Part shown: positions 44,342 through 54,782 of the stretch, piece by piece
Position numbering within the stretch: the first letter of the stretch is position 1
Layout of the letters: the number at the start of each line of letters is the position of its first letter
Translations under genes and position numbers: made by a program
Notes under the pieces: model-generated
Told to the model about the DNA's origin: nothing
The model's database searches: none
Seen by the model: only the letters and a program-made list of their open reading frames with translations
Assembly: GCF_036245475.1 (NCBI RefSeq)
Contig: NZ_BTPM01000001.1
Span: 558,001-622,000 of the forward strand
Reading direction: 5' to 3'
DNA length: 64,000 nt
DNA from: Vibrio sp. 10N
Lineage (GTDB): Bacteria; Pseudomonadota; Gammaproteobacteria; Enterobacterales; Vibrionaceae

Positions 44342-45811
44342 TTAAGCGGAAAGCATCAATGAATCTGCTTTCGCTTCTAGGTTAGTGTTGCCCATTAGGT
44401 ATTCATCGATAGCGCGTGCACACTCACGGCCTTCGTTGATACAGCGTACAACCAAAGACTGGCCTGTGCGCATGTCACCTGCAGCAAATACACCTTGTTG
44501 GTTAGTTTGGAAGTTCTCCGCAGCAACGTTGCCACGCTCATCCAATTTGATATCAAGCTGAGCCAGTACACCCGTTGGTTCTGGATGTAGGAAGCCCATT
44601 GCTAGGAACGCCATATCACAAGGGATCACTCGCTCAGAGCCAGCCACTTCTTCAAAGCTTGGACGCTCACCAGGAGCGGCATCTTTCCAAACGATATCCG
44701 CAATGCGAAGACCGGTTACTTGACCTTCATCGTTACCGATAAACTCTTTGGTTAGGATGTTCCAATGACGATCACAGCCTTCTTCGTGAGAAGTCGTGGT
44801 CTTCATGATCATTGGGTATTGCGGCCATGGCATGTTAGCTGGACGCTTCTCTGGTGGGATCGGCATGATCTCTACCTGAGTGACGCTTGCTGCTTTATGA
44901 CGGTTCGAGGTGCCCACACAGTCAGAGCCTGTATCACCACCACCGATCACCACAACATGCTTATCTTTGGCGTGGATCTCTTCGCCTTTTAGGTCCATGT
45001 CGTTCGCACGGCGGTTGTTTTGCGCTAGGAATTCCATTGCAAAGTGAACGCCGTTTAGCTCACGTCCAGGTACCGGTAGGTCACGAGGTACGGTAGAGCC
45101 GCCGGTTAGTAGTACCACATCAAACTCTTGACGAAGCTGCGCCGCATTCACATCAACACCAATGTGCTGGTTCACTTTGAACTCAATGCCCGCTTCTGCC
45201 ATAAGGTTAATTTTACGATCAATGATATCCATACCCAGTTTGAAGTCTGGAATACCAAAGCGTAGTAGACCACCCACTTTTTCGTCACGCTCAAAGACCG
45301 TAACCGAGTGGCCTGCACTGTTTAGCTGCTCTGCAGCGGACAGGCCCGCAGGGCCTGAACCGATGATTGCAACTGTTTTACCAGTGCGAGAACGTGGCGT
45401 TTTGGGTTTCGCATAGCCTTCACGGTAAGCCGTTTCAACAATCGTCTTCTCAATGTTACAGATGGTGATTGGGTCTTGGTTGATACCAAGTACACAAGCA
45501 CTTTCACACGGAGCAGGACATACGCGACCTGTAAACTCAGGGAAGTTGTTTGTCGTGCTTAGGATGCGCCAAGCTTCTTCCCAGCTGTCACGATACACGG
45601 CATCGTTAAACTCTGGGATGATGTTGCCGATTGGGCAACCGTTGTGACAGAAAGGTACGCCACAATCCATACAACGAGAAGCCTGAGTATTGATCTTATC
45701 GCCAAACTCTTCGTTAAGAACGAACTCTTTGTTGTCTTCAATACGAACCGTTGGATCGAGCTTCCTAGGAAGCTCGCGACCATGTTCTAAAAATCCAGTA
45801 GGCTTACCCAT
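44342..45811 (-). CDS. gltD: Glutamate synthase small subunit, second type
   Basis: 489 residues, same architecture as the other GltD in the window but clearly a different branch. The cysteine clusters are CMDCGVPFCHNGCP and CPAPCESAC, with NAD(P) and FAD loops IIGSGPAGLSAA and VIGGGDTGSD. The start [12 protein letters not shown] is typical of the GltD form found with actinobacterial and many proteobacterial GltB. Start and stop of the upstream gltB share one base (TAATG), so the subunits are translationally coupled. Confidence 0.95.
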   Translation of the reverse strand: MGKPTGFLEHGRELPRKLDPTVRIEDNKEFVLNEEFGDKINTQASRCMDCGVPFCHNGCPIGNIIPEFNDAVYRDSWEEAWRILSTTNNFPEFTGRVCPAPCESACVLGINQDPITICNIEKTIVETAYREGYAKPKTPRSRTGKTVAIIGSGPAGLSAAEQLNSAGHSVTVFERDEKVGGLLRFGIPDFKLGMDIIDRKINLMAEAGIEFKVNQHIGVDVNAAQLRQEFDVVLLTGGSTVPRDLPVPGRELNGVHFAMEFLAQNNRRANDMDLKGEEIHAKDKHVVVIGGGDTGSDCVGTSNRHKAASVTQVEIMPIPPEKRPANMPWPQYPMIMKTTTSHEEGCDRHWNILTKEFIGNDEGQVTGLRIADIVWKDAAPGERPSFEEVAGSERVIPCDMAFLAMGFLHPEPTGVLAQLDIKLDERGNVAAENFQTNQQGVFAAGDMRTGQSLVVRCINEGRECARAIDEYLMGNTNLEAKADSLMLSA

Positions 45812-48800
45812 TATACTGCCTCCACTTCTTCCGTTTGCGCTTGCTCAGCTTCTGCTTTGCGCTTTAGTAGCACTGCTTTGTAGTCGCGCGGCATCACTTT
45901 CACTAGCGATGCAATGCTGGCTTCAAAGTTGTCTAGGAACGACTGAGCGACTTCACTTCCTGTGAACTCCACATGCTTAGTGAGCATGTCTAGTAGTAGT
46001 TCGCGATCTTCTTGTTCGATTGGGTCTAGGTCGACTAGCTCTGGGTTTAGCTTGGTGTCAAAGTCACCCGCTTTATCCCAAACGTAAGCCACACCACCAC
46101 TCATACCAGCGGCAAAGTTACGACCTGTTGAACCAAGGATAACGGCCACACCGCCAGTCATGTATTCACAGCCGTGGTCACCCACGCCTTCAACCACAAC
46201 TTTCGCGCCAGAGTTACGAACACAGAAACGCTCACCGGCCATACCGCGGATGTAAGACTCACCAGACGTCGCACCGTAGAAACAAACGTTACCCACAACG
46301 ATGTTGTCTTCAGCAACGATGCTTGATTTCGCATCTGGGTACAGCACTAGCGTACCGCCAGATAGGCCTTTACCCCAGTAATCGTTCGCATCACCTTCCA
46401 CTTCGAACTTTACGCCCTTAGCAAGGAAAGCACCGAATGATTGACCCGCAGAGCCTGTGAACTTGACGTTCATTGGCTGTGGTAGACCTTGGTCTTTGTA
46501 GACTTTAGAGATCTCGTTCGACAGCATGGTACCTGCAGAGCGGTCCGTGTTGATGATTGGGAACTCAGCGTTGACCGCTTCGCCCTTCTCAAGTGCTGGG
46601 ATAGCCGCTTGAATCAACTGACGGTCTAAAACCTGTTCTAGGTTATGGTTTTGCTCTGTCTGGTTGTAAACACCGTCTTCTTCACGCGCTTGTTCAATGT
46701 GTAGAACTGGCGATAGGTCGAGGTTCTTGTATTTCCAGTGAGCGATGTCGTCACGGATTTTCAGTTTCTGAGACTGACCCACCATCTCGTCGATAGTGCG
46801 GAAACCAAGCTCAGCCATCACTTCACGCAAGCCTTCAGCCATGTATTGGAAGAAGGTGACGACGTCTTCTACGCGGCCATCAAAGCGCTCACGTAGCGTT
46901 TTGTTTTGCGTAGCGATACCAACTGGACAGGTGTTTTTGTGACACTTACGCATCATGATACAGCCTTCAACAACCAGAGCGGCTGTTGCCACACCCCATT
47001 CTTCTGCACCTAGTAGAGTTGCAACGGCAAGGTCACGTGGCGTTTTCATCTGACCATCAGATTGAACCACGATACGATTACGTAGACCGTTCTTCAGAAG
47101 CGTTTGGTGAGTTTCTGCCAAACCTAGCTCCCAAGGAAGACCAGTATGGCGAATCGATGACATTGGTGATGCACCAGTACCACCATCGAAGCCTGCGATA
47201 AGGACAACGTCCGCTTTCGCTTTCGCTACACCAGAGGCGATAGTACCAACACCCGCTTCCGATACTAGCTTCACGTTGACGCGACCAGCACGGTTAGCGT
47301 TCTTCAAGTCGTAGATCAGCTGAGCCAAGTCTTCGATTGAGTAGATATCATGGTGTGGCGGTGGAGAAATTAGACCGACACCTGGAGTGGAGTGACGAGT
47401 CGCACCGATCCAGTCATCGACTTTATCACCTGGTAGCTGACCACCTTCACCCGGTTTCGCACCCTGTGCCATCTTGATCTGAATTTCATCAGAGTTGGTT
47501 AGGTAGTAAGACGTTACACCGAAGCGGCCTGACGCAACCTGCTTGATCGCAGAGCGTTCCCAATCGCCGTTTTCTTTACGCTCGAAACGTGTTGGGTCTT
47601 CACCACCTTCGCCCGAGTTCGATTTCGCGCCAATGCGGTTCATTGCAACGGCTAGAGTCGAGTGAGCTTCGTACGAGATAGAACCGAACGACATGGCACC
47701 TGTTGCGAAACGCTTAAGGATGCTTTCGATTGGCTCAACTTCTTCTAGAGGAATCGAACCTGCTGGATTCTTAACGAAGTCTAGCTGGCTACGCAGTGTT
47801 GCTGCGTTGTCGCCTTGGTCATCCACCGCTTTCGTGTATTGTTTAAACTGAGCGTAGTCTTTGTTGCGAGTTGACTGTTGCAGTAGCGAGATAGTTTCTG
47901 GATTAAACAGGTGCTTTTCACCACGCTGTTTCCACTGGTAAACACCACCCACATCAAGAACTTGTACTGGGATCTCACGTGTTGGGAAGCCAACACGGTG
48001 ACGGATCAGCACTTCTTTGGCGATGTCGTCAATGGTTAGACCTTGAATACGAGAAACCGTACCCGTGAAGTATTTCTCTACGACAGATTTGCTGATACCA
48101 AGGGCTTCAAAGATCTGTGCACCGTGGTATGACTGCAGCGTTGAGATACCCATCTTCGAGAAGATCTTCAGAAGACCGCCGTTGATAGACTTACGGTAGT
48201 TCTCGAATAGCTCAGAGATGCTGGTTTCTGGATCCAGCTTCTTAGTGCGCTGTAGCTCCACCATAGTTTCGATCACTAGGTATGGGTTTACTGCGTTCGC
48301 GCCGTAGCCCACTAGCGTTGCAAAGTGGTGCGTTTCACGTGCGTCACCCGTTTCAACCACGATGTCACACTTAGCACGTAAGCCTTTACGGATTAGGTGG
48401 TGGTGAACCGCGCCTACTGCCAGCATTGCTGGGATCGCAGCGTGGTTAGAGTTAATCGCACGGTCGGTTAGCAAGATGATTGAGTAACCATCGATAACTG
48501 CGTCTTCTGCGTATTGGCAGATACGTTTCAGTGCACGCTCTAGCTTACCTTCGTCTTCGCTTGCTTGGAATACGATATCCAGTGTCTTCGCTTGTAGGTG
48601 CTCATTATCGATAGCACGCAGCTTCTCAAGTTCTGAGTTAGACAGAACTGGAGACTCAAGCTCAACTTTTTGACAGTGCTCTGGCGATTCTGCTAGTAGG
48701 TTCTGATCTTTACCTAGGTAAGTGTTCAGAGACATCACCATGCGCTCACGAATCGGGTCGATTGGTGGGTTGGTTACTTGAGCAAACAGCTGCTTAAAGT

Positions 48801-50358
48801 AGTTGGACAGATGTTGTGACTGGTGCGAAAGGATCGCGAGTGGCCAGTCAGCACCCATTGCAGAAAGTGGCTCTTTGCCATCTTTTGCCATAGGGACAAT
48901 GATTTCGTTTACTTCCTCCGAGCTCACGCCAAACGCTTGCTGTTTGTGCAGTAGTTTCTCTGGAGAAGGTTGGCTGAATTCGTTGCTCGCATCTGGAAGC
49001 TTCTTCAGGCTAAGTAGGTTCTCTTCTACCCATTTCTGGTATGGCTGAGCACTTGCAATGCCATCTTTCACTTCTTCATCAGAGATGATGCGACCTTGCT
49101 CTAAGTCAGCAACGAAGATACGACCTGGCTGCAGACGGCCACGGAACTCAACGTTCTCTGGCTCAATATCTACAACACCAGATTCTGATGCCATAACGAG
49201 GAAGTCATCTTTGGTCACGGTATAACGTGATGGACGCAGACCGTTACGGTCAAGCGTTGCACCTACCTGAACACCGTCAGTGAAACATACCGATGCTGGG
49301 CCATCCCATGGTTCCATAACGTTCGCGTGGTACTGGTAGAACGCACGACGGGTTGGATCCATGTTTTTGTTTTCTTGCCATGCTTCAGGGATCATCATCA
49401 TTAGCGCATGTGGCAGGCTACGACCAGACAGAACTAGGAGCTCAAGTGCCATATCGAAGTTTGATGAATCCGAGCTGCCTTCTTGACAGATAGGGAGCAG
49501 CATGTCGATTTCTGCTTGTGTGAACAAGTCAGATTCGATGATAGCTTCACGTGCCTTCATCCAGTTCAAGTTACCGCGAACTGTGTTGATTTCACCGTTA
49601 TGGGCAATGTAACGGAAAGGCTGCGCTAGGCGCCATCTTGGGAAAGTATTGGTAGAGAAACGAGAGTGAACCAGCGCAAGTGCTGTCACCATCGTTGGAT
49701 TTTGTAGATCGAGGAAGTACTGAGGTACTTGCTCAGTGGTTAGCTGACCTTTGTACACCAACGTCTTGTAAGACATAGAGTTAATGTAGAAGTCATCACC
49801 GATGTTTGACACGCTTTCTAGACATACACGCACTGTGTAGTTACGCAGAACGTAAAGCTTGCGCTCAAGTTCTTCTGGTGTGCAGCCTGGGCCGCCAGTT
49901 ACGAATACGTGTTCAAATTGAGGTTCTGTGCTTAGTGGGTCAGCACCGATCATCGAATTGTCGGTTGGCAGCACGCGGTAGCCAATCACTTCTAGGTCTA
50001 GGCGCTGAGCGTTGCGCTCTAGGATGTCACGACATTGTGCGCGCTTGTGCTCATCTTTAGGGAATAGCACTACACCTACACCGTACTTCTCAAACGATGG
50101 CAGTTTAATGCCTAGCTTCACGGCTTCTTCTAACAGAAACTCGTGTGGCTTTTGAAGTAGGATACCTGCACCGTCACCGCTACATGGGTCACAACCTTGA
50201 CCGCCACGGTGTTCCATACGTGCCAGCATATCCAAGGCTTGAGTCACTACATCGTGAGATTTACGGTTTTTTAGGTGAGCAACAAAACCGATACCACAAG
50301 CGTCATGCTCCAATTCTGGAGTATACAGACCTTGTGCATTCTGCTCTCTATCTACCAT
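45811..50358 (-). CDS. gltB: Glutamate synthase large subunit, second type
   Basis: 1515 residues. The mature nucleophile Cys is in [14 protein letters not shown], about 20 residues after the start. The synthase domain has the 3Fe-4S ligands [15 protein letters not shown], and Gly-rich beta-helix repeats ([23 protein letters not shown]) close the protein. The frame is open for 74 more codons upstream. I use the ATG at 50358 because GGAAGGAAG lies just before it and the extra segment resembles a structured leader rather than protein. Only about a third of positions match the other GltB by eye. Codon use is more biased here, suggesting it is the main enzyme (inference). Confidence 0.95.
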   Translation of the reverse strand: MVDREQNAQGLYTPELEHDACGIGFVAHLKNRKSHDVVTQALDMLARMEHRGGQGCDPCSGDGAGILLQKPHEFLLEEAVKLGIKLPSFEKYGVGVVLFPKDEHKRAQCRDILERNAQRLDLEVIGYRVLPTDNSMIGADPLSTEPQFEHVFVTGGPGCTPEELERKLYVLRNYTVRVCLESVSNIGDDFYINSMSYKTLVYKGQLTTEQVPQYFLDLQNPTMVTALALVHSRFSTNTFPRWRLAQPFRYIAHNGEINTVRGNLNWMKAREAIIESDLFTQAEIDMLLPICQEGSSDSSNFDMALELLVLSGRSLPHALMMMIPEAWQENKNMDPTRRAFYQYHANVMEPWDGPASVCFTDGVQVGATLDRNGLRPSRYTVTKDDFLVMASESGVVDIEPENVEFRGRLQPGRIFVADLEQGRIISDEEVKDGIASAQPYQKWVEENLLSLKKLPDASNEFSQPSPEKLLHKQQAFGVSSEEVNEIIVPMAKDGKEPLSAMGADWPLAILSHQSQHLSNYFKQLFAQVTNPPIDPIRERMVMSLNTYLGKDQNLLAESPEHCQKVELESPVLSNSELEKLRAIDNEHLQAKTLDIVFQASEDEGKLERALKRICQYAEDAVIDGYSIILLTDRAINSNHAAIPAMLAVGAVHHHLIRKGLRAKCDIVVETGDARETHHFATLVGYGANAVNPYLVIETMVELQRTKKLDPETSISELFENYRKSINGGLLKIFSKMGISTLQSYHGAQIFEALGISKSVVEKYFTGTVSRIQGLTIDDIAKEVLIRHRVGFPTREIPVQVLDVGGVYQWKQRGEKHLFNPETISLLQQSTRNKDYAQFKQYTKAVDDQGDNAATLRSQLDFVKNPAGSIPLEEVEPIESILKRFATGAMSFGSISYEAHSTLAVAMNRIGAKSNSGEGGEDPTRFERKENGDWERSAIKQVASGRFGVTSYYLTNSDEIQIKMAQGAKPGEGGQLPGDKVDDWIGATRHSTPGVGLISPPPHHDIYSIEDLAQLIYDLKNANRAGRVNVKLVSEAGVGTIASGVAKAKADVVLIAGFDGGTGASPMSSIRHTGLPWELGLAETHQTLLKNGLRNRIVVQSDGQMKTPRDLAVATLLGAEEWGVATAALVVEGCIMMRKCHKNTCPVGIATQNKTLRERFDGRVEDVVTFFQYMAEGLREVMAELGFRTIDEMVGQSQKLKIRDDIAHWKYKNLDLSPVLHIEQAREEDGVYNQTEQNHNLEQVLDRQLIQAAIPALEKGEAVNAEFPIINTDRSAGTMLSNEISKVYKDQGLPQPMNVKFTGSAGQSFGAFLAKGVKFEVEGDANDYWGKGLSGGTLVLYPDAKSSIVAEDNIVVGNVCFYGATSGESYIRGMAGERFCVRNSGAKVVVEGVGDHGCEYMTGGVAVILGSTGRNFAAGMSGGVAYVWDKAGDFDTKLNPELVDLDPIEQEDRELLLDMLTKHVEFTGSEVAQSFLDNFEASIASLVKVMPRDYKAVLLKRKAEAEQAQTEEVEAV

Positions 50359-50580
50359 AGATACTTCCTTCCAGTTAAATCTAGACGCAATTAGAGTGTG
50401 TGATTGCGTCTTGTCCTTTGTAATTTTGATTCTTGACTGCCAGAGGGGGCAGTGTTCGAGTCCATTCAGCATCTCGCAGGAAAAGTGTTGCGAGAAAAAC
50501 ATTCCGTGGTGATATTCAATGTCTACGTTCCACAATCTAGTGGAATCTGTTGGTGGGAGTAGAATATCGACCCTAATCAA
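50359..50580 (-). promoter_or_regulatory. Structured 5' leader of the second gltBD operon
   Basis: Four perfect stems lie in series before the ribosome site on the minus strand. GATATTC/GAATATC (50562-50568 with 50511-50517) encloses TTCCAC/GTGGAA (50528-50545). Then follow CTCGCA/TGCGAG (50473-50494), ACTGCC/GGCAGT (50436-50453) and GACGCAAT/ATTGCGTC (50384-50410). None is followed by a T-run. I match it to no known riboswitch. The transcript start is unknown; no clear promoter was found in 50581-50700. Confidence 0.5.
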
Positions 50581-50883
50581 CCAATCCGTACTGTAATAAA
50601 AACGGCAAATACAGCAGAATTGTGTAAGTATCCTACAATTTTGTCCTCGTTAATTCCAACGAAACTTACGTCTGTTACACATTTTTTTTATCTTGTTTTG
50701 AATATATTTTATAACATCGATGCAACATTTCGGGTTTTCTGCTTGTTTTTCTGCATATTTATTGATTTTGATTAAGAGTGTTTAAAACGCCGATTGCTAC
50801 TATTCATGGTTTTCTTTTGCAGGGATGTAATTTAGTTTCACAAATTAGAGTGAGATTCATTCTTATTAGTAGGTTTTTTGAGC
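50581..50883 (+). other. Divergent intergenic region between gltB and yhcC
   Basis: No gene. AT-rich, with T-runs and a TTTTTTTTATCTTG tract near 50683. It should carry promoters for both directions. I see no near-consensus pair of hexamers and no sigma54 (GG-N10-GC) element. Confidence 0.4.
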
Positions 50884-51822
50884 ATGCAATTACATGAGTT
50901 AGTGAATACCATCGGCCAAGATCTGCAGCGCCGATATGGAGAAAAGGTTCACAAGCTAACCCTGCACGGCGGCTTTAGCTGCCCAAATCGCGATGGCACT
51001 ATAGGGCGTGGCGGTTGTACATTCTGTAACGTGGCATCCTTTGCCAGTGAAGAGACCCAGATCCAATCGATTCACGACCAGCTCACCGATCGCGCTGGTG
51101 AGGTTAAGCGTGCTAAGAAGTATCTGGCGTACTTTCAGGCCTACACCAGTACCTACGCTGAAGTCCAAGTGTTGAAAAACATGTACGAAGAAGCGCTTAA
51201 ATACGCGGATATCGTTGGCCTGTGTGTGGGAACCCGTCCAGATTGCGTGCCTGACTCTGTACTAGAGCTGCTTGCCGGTTATGTCGAGCAAGGCTATGAG
51301 ATTTGGCTTGAACTCGGTTTGCAGACGGCGAACGATCAAACCTTAAAGCGCATTAATCGCGGTCACGACTTTGCGGTCTACGATGAAATCACCAAGCGTG
51401 CTCGCGCTCTAGGCATTAAAGTGTGCACGCACTTGATCGTCGGTCTGCCAAACGAAACTAAGCAAGATAACCTACAGACGCTAGAAAAAGTGCTGGCAAC
51501 CGGCACCGATGGCATCAAACTGCATGGTTTGCATATTGTTGAAGGCAGCACCATGGCAAAAGCTTGGCGTGCAGGACGCCTTGAAGCACCGAGTTTAGAA
51601 TTCTACTTAGATGTTGCCAGTGAGATGATTCGCCGCACGCCGGCTGAGATTGTTTATCACCGCGTATCTTCATCGGCCAGACGCCCAACACTGCTCTCAC
51701 CATTATGGTGTGAGAACCGCTGGCTGGCGATGACTGAGCTTGGTCGAACTCTGACGGCAGAAGGTGCTCAGGGAGCACTGACCGAGAATCCGTTTATTTA
51801 TCACAAACCTGTTCTCAAATAA
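50884..51822 (+). CDS. yhcC: YhcC, TIGR01212-family radical SAM protein
   Basis: 312 residues, similar along its length to E. coli YhcC. The cysteines expected to bind the 4Fe-4S cluster are Cys33, Cys45 and Cys48 (spacing CX11CX2C), wider than the usual CX3CX2C. GLCVGTRPDCVPD and LELGLQTANDQTL are conserved radical-SAM barrel motifs. The reaction is unknown. A TTG six bases upstream is in frame, but ATG matches the family start. yhcC sits between gltB and arcB in E. coli too, so the association is old. arcB starts 68 bases downstream. Confidence 0.93.
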   Translation: MQLHELVNTIGQDLQRRYGEKVHKLTLHGGFSCPNRDGTIGRGGCTFCNVASFASEETQIQSIHDQLTDRAGEVKRAKKYLAYFQAYTSTYAEVQVLKNMYEEALKYADIVGLCVGTRPDCVPDSVLELLAGYVEQGYEIWLELGLQTANDQTLKRINRGHDFAVYDEITKRARALGIKVCTHLIVGLPNETKQDNLQTLEKVLATGTDGIKLHGLHIVEGSTMAKAWRAGRLEAPSLEFYLDVASEMIRRTPAEIVYHRVSSSARRPTLLSPLWCENRWLAMTELGRTLTAEGAQGALTENPFIYHKPVLK

Positions 51823-51890
51823 TTCGCCTTCCGTGTGCAAACTTAGGCTTAGTGATAGACTTAGCCCAGTTGTAACGCACGGAGTGCTGA

Positions 51891-54242
51891 ATGAAACCCA
51901 TCAAAAATCTCGCGCAATACTATGTCGACCTATTGGTGAAACTCGGTATTGTGCGCTTCTCTATTATATTGGCGCTAGCTCTTGTCGCCCTGGCCGTTGT
52001 GGTTCAGGTCGGTATTACCTTGGTACTCAATGGGCGCGTTGATGATATCGACATTGTTCGCTCGGTGTTCTTTGGTCTATTGATCACCCCTTGGGCGGTG
52101 TATTTCCTCTCGGTCGTGGTTGACCAGCTTGAAGAGTCTCGTCAGCGTCTCGCTAAGATGGTCTCGAAGCTCAAAGAGATGCGCTCTCGCGACCAAGAAC
52201 TTAATCACAAGCTGCAGCAAAACATTCGTAAGCTCAATCAAGAAATTGAAGAGCGCCAAAAAGCCGAAGAGGCACGTGAAGAGGCGATGAAGGATCTTGA
52301 AAACGAAGTCTTTCAGCGTGAACGCACTCAGTTAGAACTCGCTGAAAGAACCGCGTTGCTGCGCTCGTTTATCGACGCCTCGCCAGACCTTATTTATTAT
52401 CGTAACGCCGAAGGCGTGTTCTCTGGCTGCAATAAGGCGATGGAAGAGCTCACAGGCCGCAAAGAGCAGGACTTGGTTGGCCTCACGCCATGGGATGTTT
52501 ATTCGGAAGAGATCGCAAAACAAGTGGTGGAAACCGACCACAAGGTGATGGGTGACAATCAGGCACTCACTTATGAACAGTGGCTCGAATACCCCGACGG
52601 CAAAAAATGCTTCTACGAGCTTCGTAAAGTGCCGTTCTACAGCAAAGACGGTCGTCACCTTGGGTTGGTGGGCTTTGGCCGTGATATCACCGAACGTAAG
52701 CGTCATGCGGAGTCTTTAGAGAAAGCGAGCCGAGATAAAACGACGTTTATTTCAACCATCAGTCACGAACTGCGTACGCCCCTTAACGGCATTGTTGGTT
52801 TGAGCCGTATGCTGCTAGATGGGCAGTTAAATGGTGAGCAGCGCAAGCAACTGCAAACGATCAATGTCAGTGCGATTACGCTTGGTCATATCTTTAACGA
52901 CATTATTGATATGGATAAGTTTGATAGGCGCAAGCTTGAGCTGTTCCCAGAGCCGTTAAACTTTGAAGATTTTGTCGCCGAGCTAGAAAGCATCTCAGGC
53001 TTGATGGCGGAGCAAAAAGGGCTGCGTTTTGATCTTGAGAGGCTGACTGATTTGCCAGAAGGCGTTGTGGTCGATGCCACGCGTCTGCGTCAGGTCATTT
53101 GGAACTTGGTGAGTAATGCCATGAAGTTCACCAAGCAAGGCGGTGTGGTGATGACCATCAGCGCCGATATTGAGGATGGCCGCGCGTACATCACGATTGA
53201 AATCGAAGATACCGGTATCGGCATTCCGCAAAAAGAGCTCGATAAGATTTTTGCTATGTACTATCAAGTGAAGTCGGGCAAAGACAATCTGCACGCGGTT
53301 GGCACCGGTATTGGCCTTGCGGTATCGAAACAGCTGATCCAAATGATGGATGGCGATATTACGGTGGACAGCGAAGAGGGCTTCGGCAGTACCTTCACCC
53401 TGACCATCAATGTTCCATGTGCGGATGAAATACAGCTTGCACCGATTGAAGTGAAGCGACAAGGAAGCTTGCGTATCTTCTTACTGGAAGATATTGAACT
53501 TAACATTACTGTCGCGCGTTCTTTGCTTGAGAGCCTTGGTCATACGGTTGATGTCGCGATGACCGGCGAAGAAGCGCTCGCCAACTTTAAATCGGATGAA
53601 TACGATCTGGCACTGTTGGATATTCAGCTTCCAGATATGACCGGTTTCGATGTCGCTCAGGAGCTAAGAGCGCGTTATTCTGAACTGCCGCCGCTTGTGG
53701 CACTCACGGCCAACGTGCTCAAAGACAAGCAGGAGTATCTGACAAACGGCATGGACGATGCCATCAGCAAACCGCTCAGCGTGAAAGCACTCACCGAAGT
53801 GATTAACAAATGTCACGGCGATGATGCCTCGGAAGCGCCGCAACCGGAGGAGAAGGAAGTGGAAACAAATATCAACAGTGAAGTCTTCAATCGCTTGTTG
53901 GATCTGGACATGCTGGAGTCGTATGTCGATATCGTTGGCAGTGCGCCTGTGCTCGATAGCATCACGATGTTTGAGCAGATGATGCCAGACTATATTGAAA
54001 TCCTCGACTCTAATATGACGGCCAAAGATCAGCTAGGCATTGCCTCTGAAGCGCACAAGATAAAAGGGGCGGCGGGCTCTATTGGTCTGAAACGTATTCA
54101 GTCCATCGCTCAAAAAGCGCAGTCGCCAGACCTACCAGCATGGTGGGAGAATATTGAAGATTGGGTTGAAGAGATCAAGAACGAGTATCAGAATGATATT
54201 CAGATATTAAAATCGTGGTTGGAAAGTAGGGAATCAAAATGA
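51891..54242 (+). CDS. arcB: ArcB, anaerobic redox-sensing hybrid histidine kinase
   Basis: Senses the quinone pool and phosphorylates ArcA. 783 residues (E. coli 778). Two membrane helices (about 22-47 and 58-77), a coiled coil (about 78-150), and a PAS domain with Cys180 and Cys240 that match the redox-active Cys180/Cys241 of E. coli. The HisKA domain has His292 in SHELRTPLNG, then the ATPase domain (DTGIGIP, GTGIGLA), receiver Asp577 (LLDIQLPD) and Hpt His722 (EAHKIKGAAG). All phosphorelay residues are intact. The stop overlaps the next gene by four bases. Confidence 0.98.
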   Translation: MKPIKNLAQYYVDLLVKLGIVRFSIILALALVALAVVVQVGITLVLNGRVDDIDIVRSVFFGLLITPWAVYFLSVVVDQLEESRQRLAKMVSKLKEMRSRDQELNHKLQQNIRKLNQEIEERQKAEEAREEAMKDLENEVFQRERTQLELAERTALLRSFIDASPDLIYYRNAEGVFSGCNKAMEELTGRKEQDLVGLTPWDVYSEEIAKQVVETDHKVMGDNQALTYEQWLEYPDGKKCFYELRKVPFYSKDGRHLGLVGFGRDITERKRHAESLEKASRDKTTFISTISHELRTPLNGIVGLSRMLLDGQLNGEQRKQLQTINVSAITLGHIFNDIIDMDKFDRRKLELFPEPLNFEDFVAELESISGLMAEQKGLRFDLERLTDLPEGVVVDATRLRQVIWNLVSNAMKFTKQGGVVMTISADIEDGRAYITIEIEDTGIGIPQKELDKIFAMYYQVKSGKDNLHAVGTGIGLAVSKQLIQMMDGDITVDSEEGFGSTFTLTINVPCADEIQLAPIEVKRQGSLRIFLLEDIELNITVARSLLESLGHTVDVAMTGEEALANFKSDEYDLALLDIQLPDMTGFDVAQELRARYSELPPLVALTANVLKDKQEYLTNGMDDAISKPLSVKALTEVINKCHGDDASEAPQPEEKEVETNINSEVFNRLLDLDMLESYVDIVGSAPVLDSITMFEQMMPDYIEILDSNMTAKDQLGIASEAHKIKGAAGSIGLKRIQSIAQKAQSPDLPAWWENIEDWVEEIKNEYQNDIQILKSWLESRESK

Positions 54243-54706
54243 AAAAAATAGTCTCAGCGGTCGCACTTTCTATCGCATTGATCGGTTGTGCGTCATCACC
54301 AACGGGAAATGCAATTTGGGCGTCCAGTGATACCGTAATGGTGGAGCAAGAAGCGGTGCGCTTAGAGTCCAGCCTTTGGATCGATATGATGCCTAAAGTT
54401 GGCGAAACTTCGGCGCTGCTTAAAGAGCAAAACCTCTTTGGTGCTCTGTATTTGCGCACAGAGAAGCAGCTTCCTGCGGGTATGGACGTGAGCAAAGTTG
54501 TGCTTAAGCAGGGAGATATGGTGTGGGAGTTTGATGGTGACGATTTCGAACTTAGAACTCAGTCAGAGAGTCAATGGGAAGTAGCATTCAATTGGCAGTT
54601 GGAAGTAAACATTACAAAACCGGTCGATGTCGCTGTGCAGCTTACAGACAGCGGTCGAGAAATTTGGGTTGTTAACAGTGAAGTGCCGGTAGATACCGTT
54701 TACTAG
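54239..54706 (+). CDS. Small lipoprotein of unknown function, coupled to arcB
   Basis: 155 residues. Signal peptide with lipobox LIGC, lipidated Cys17. The rest is a soluble beta-rich domain (short alternating hydrophobic strands, two Trp-containing motifs) that I do not recognise. The ATG overlaps the arcB stop (ATGA), so it is translated from the arcB mRNA. It ends at a bidirectional terminator shared with arcA. A role in redox sensing would be a guess; its placement after arcB is the only hint. Confidence 0.85.
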   Translation: MKKIVSAVALSIALIGCASSPTGNAIWASSDTVMVEQEAVRLESSLWIDMMPKVGETSALLKEQNLFGALYLRTEKQLPAGMDVSKVVLKQGDMVWEFDGDDFELRTQSESQWEVAFNWQLEVNITKPVDVAVQLTDSGREIWVVNSEVPVDTVY

Positions 54707-54731
54707 TCAGGCTAACCAAGCAGCTAAAAAC

Positions 54732-54760
54732 AAAAAGGGACGCAAGCGCGTCCCTTTTTT
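54732..54760 (+). terminator. Bidirectional terminator between the arcB lipoprotein gene and arcA
   Basis: AAAAAGGGACGC / GCGTCCCTTTTT, loop AAGC, with T-runs on both strands. It ends the arcB operon and arcA, which converge here. Confidence 0.94.
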
Positions 54761-54782
54761 GTCCTTGATAATCGACGTCCGA

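Noticed and set aside
50359-50580. 74-codon N-terminal extension of the second GltB in the same frame
   Set aside because: The ATG at 50358 has a strong GGAAGGAAG ribosome site and gives the usual short propeptide before Cys. The upstream part is full of RNA-like stems and has no protein similarity that I recognise.
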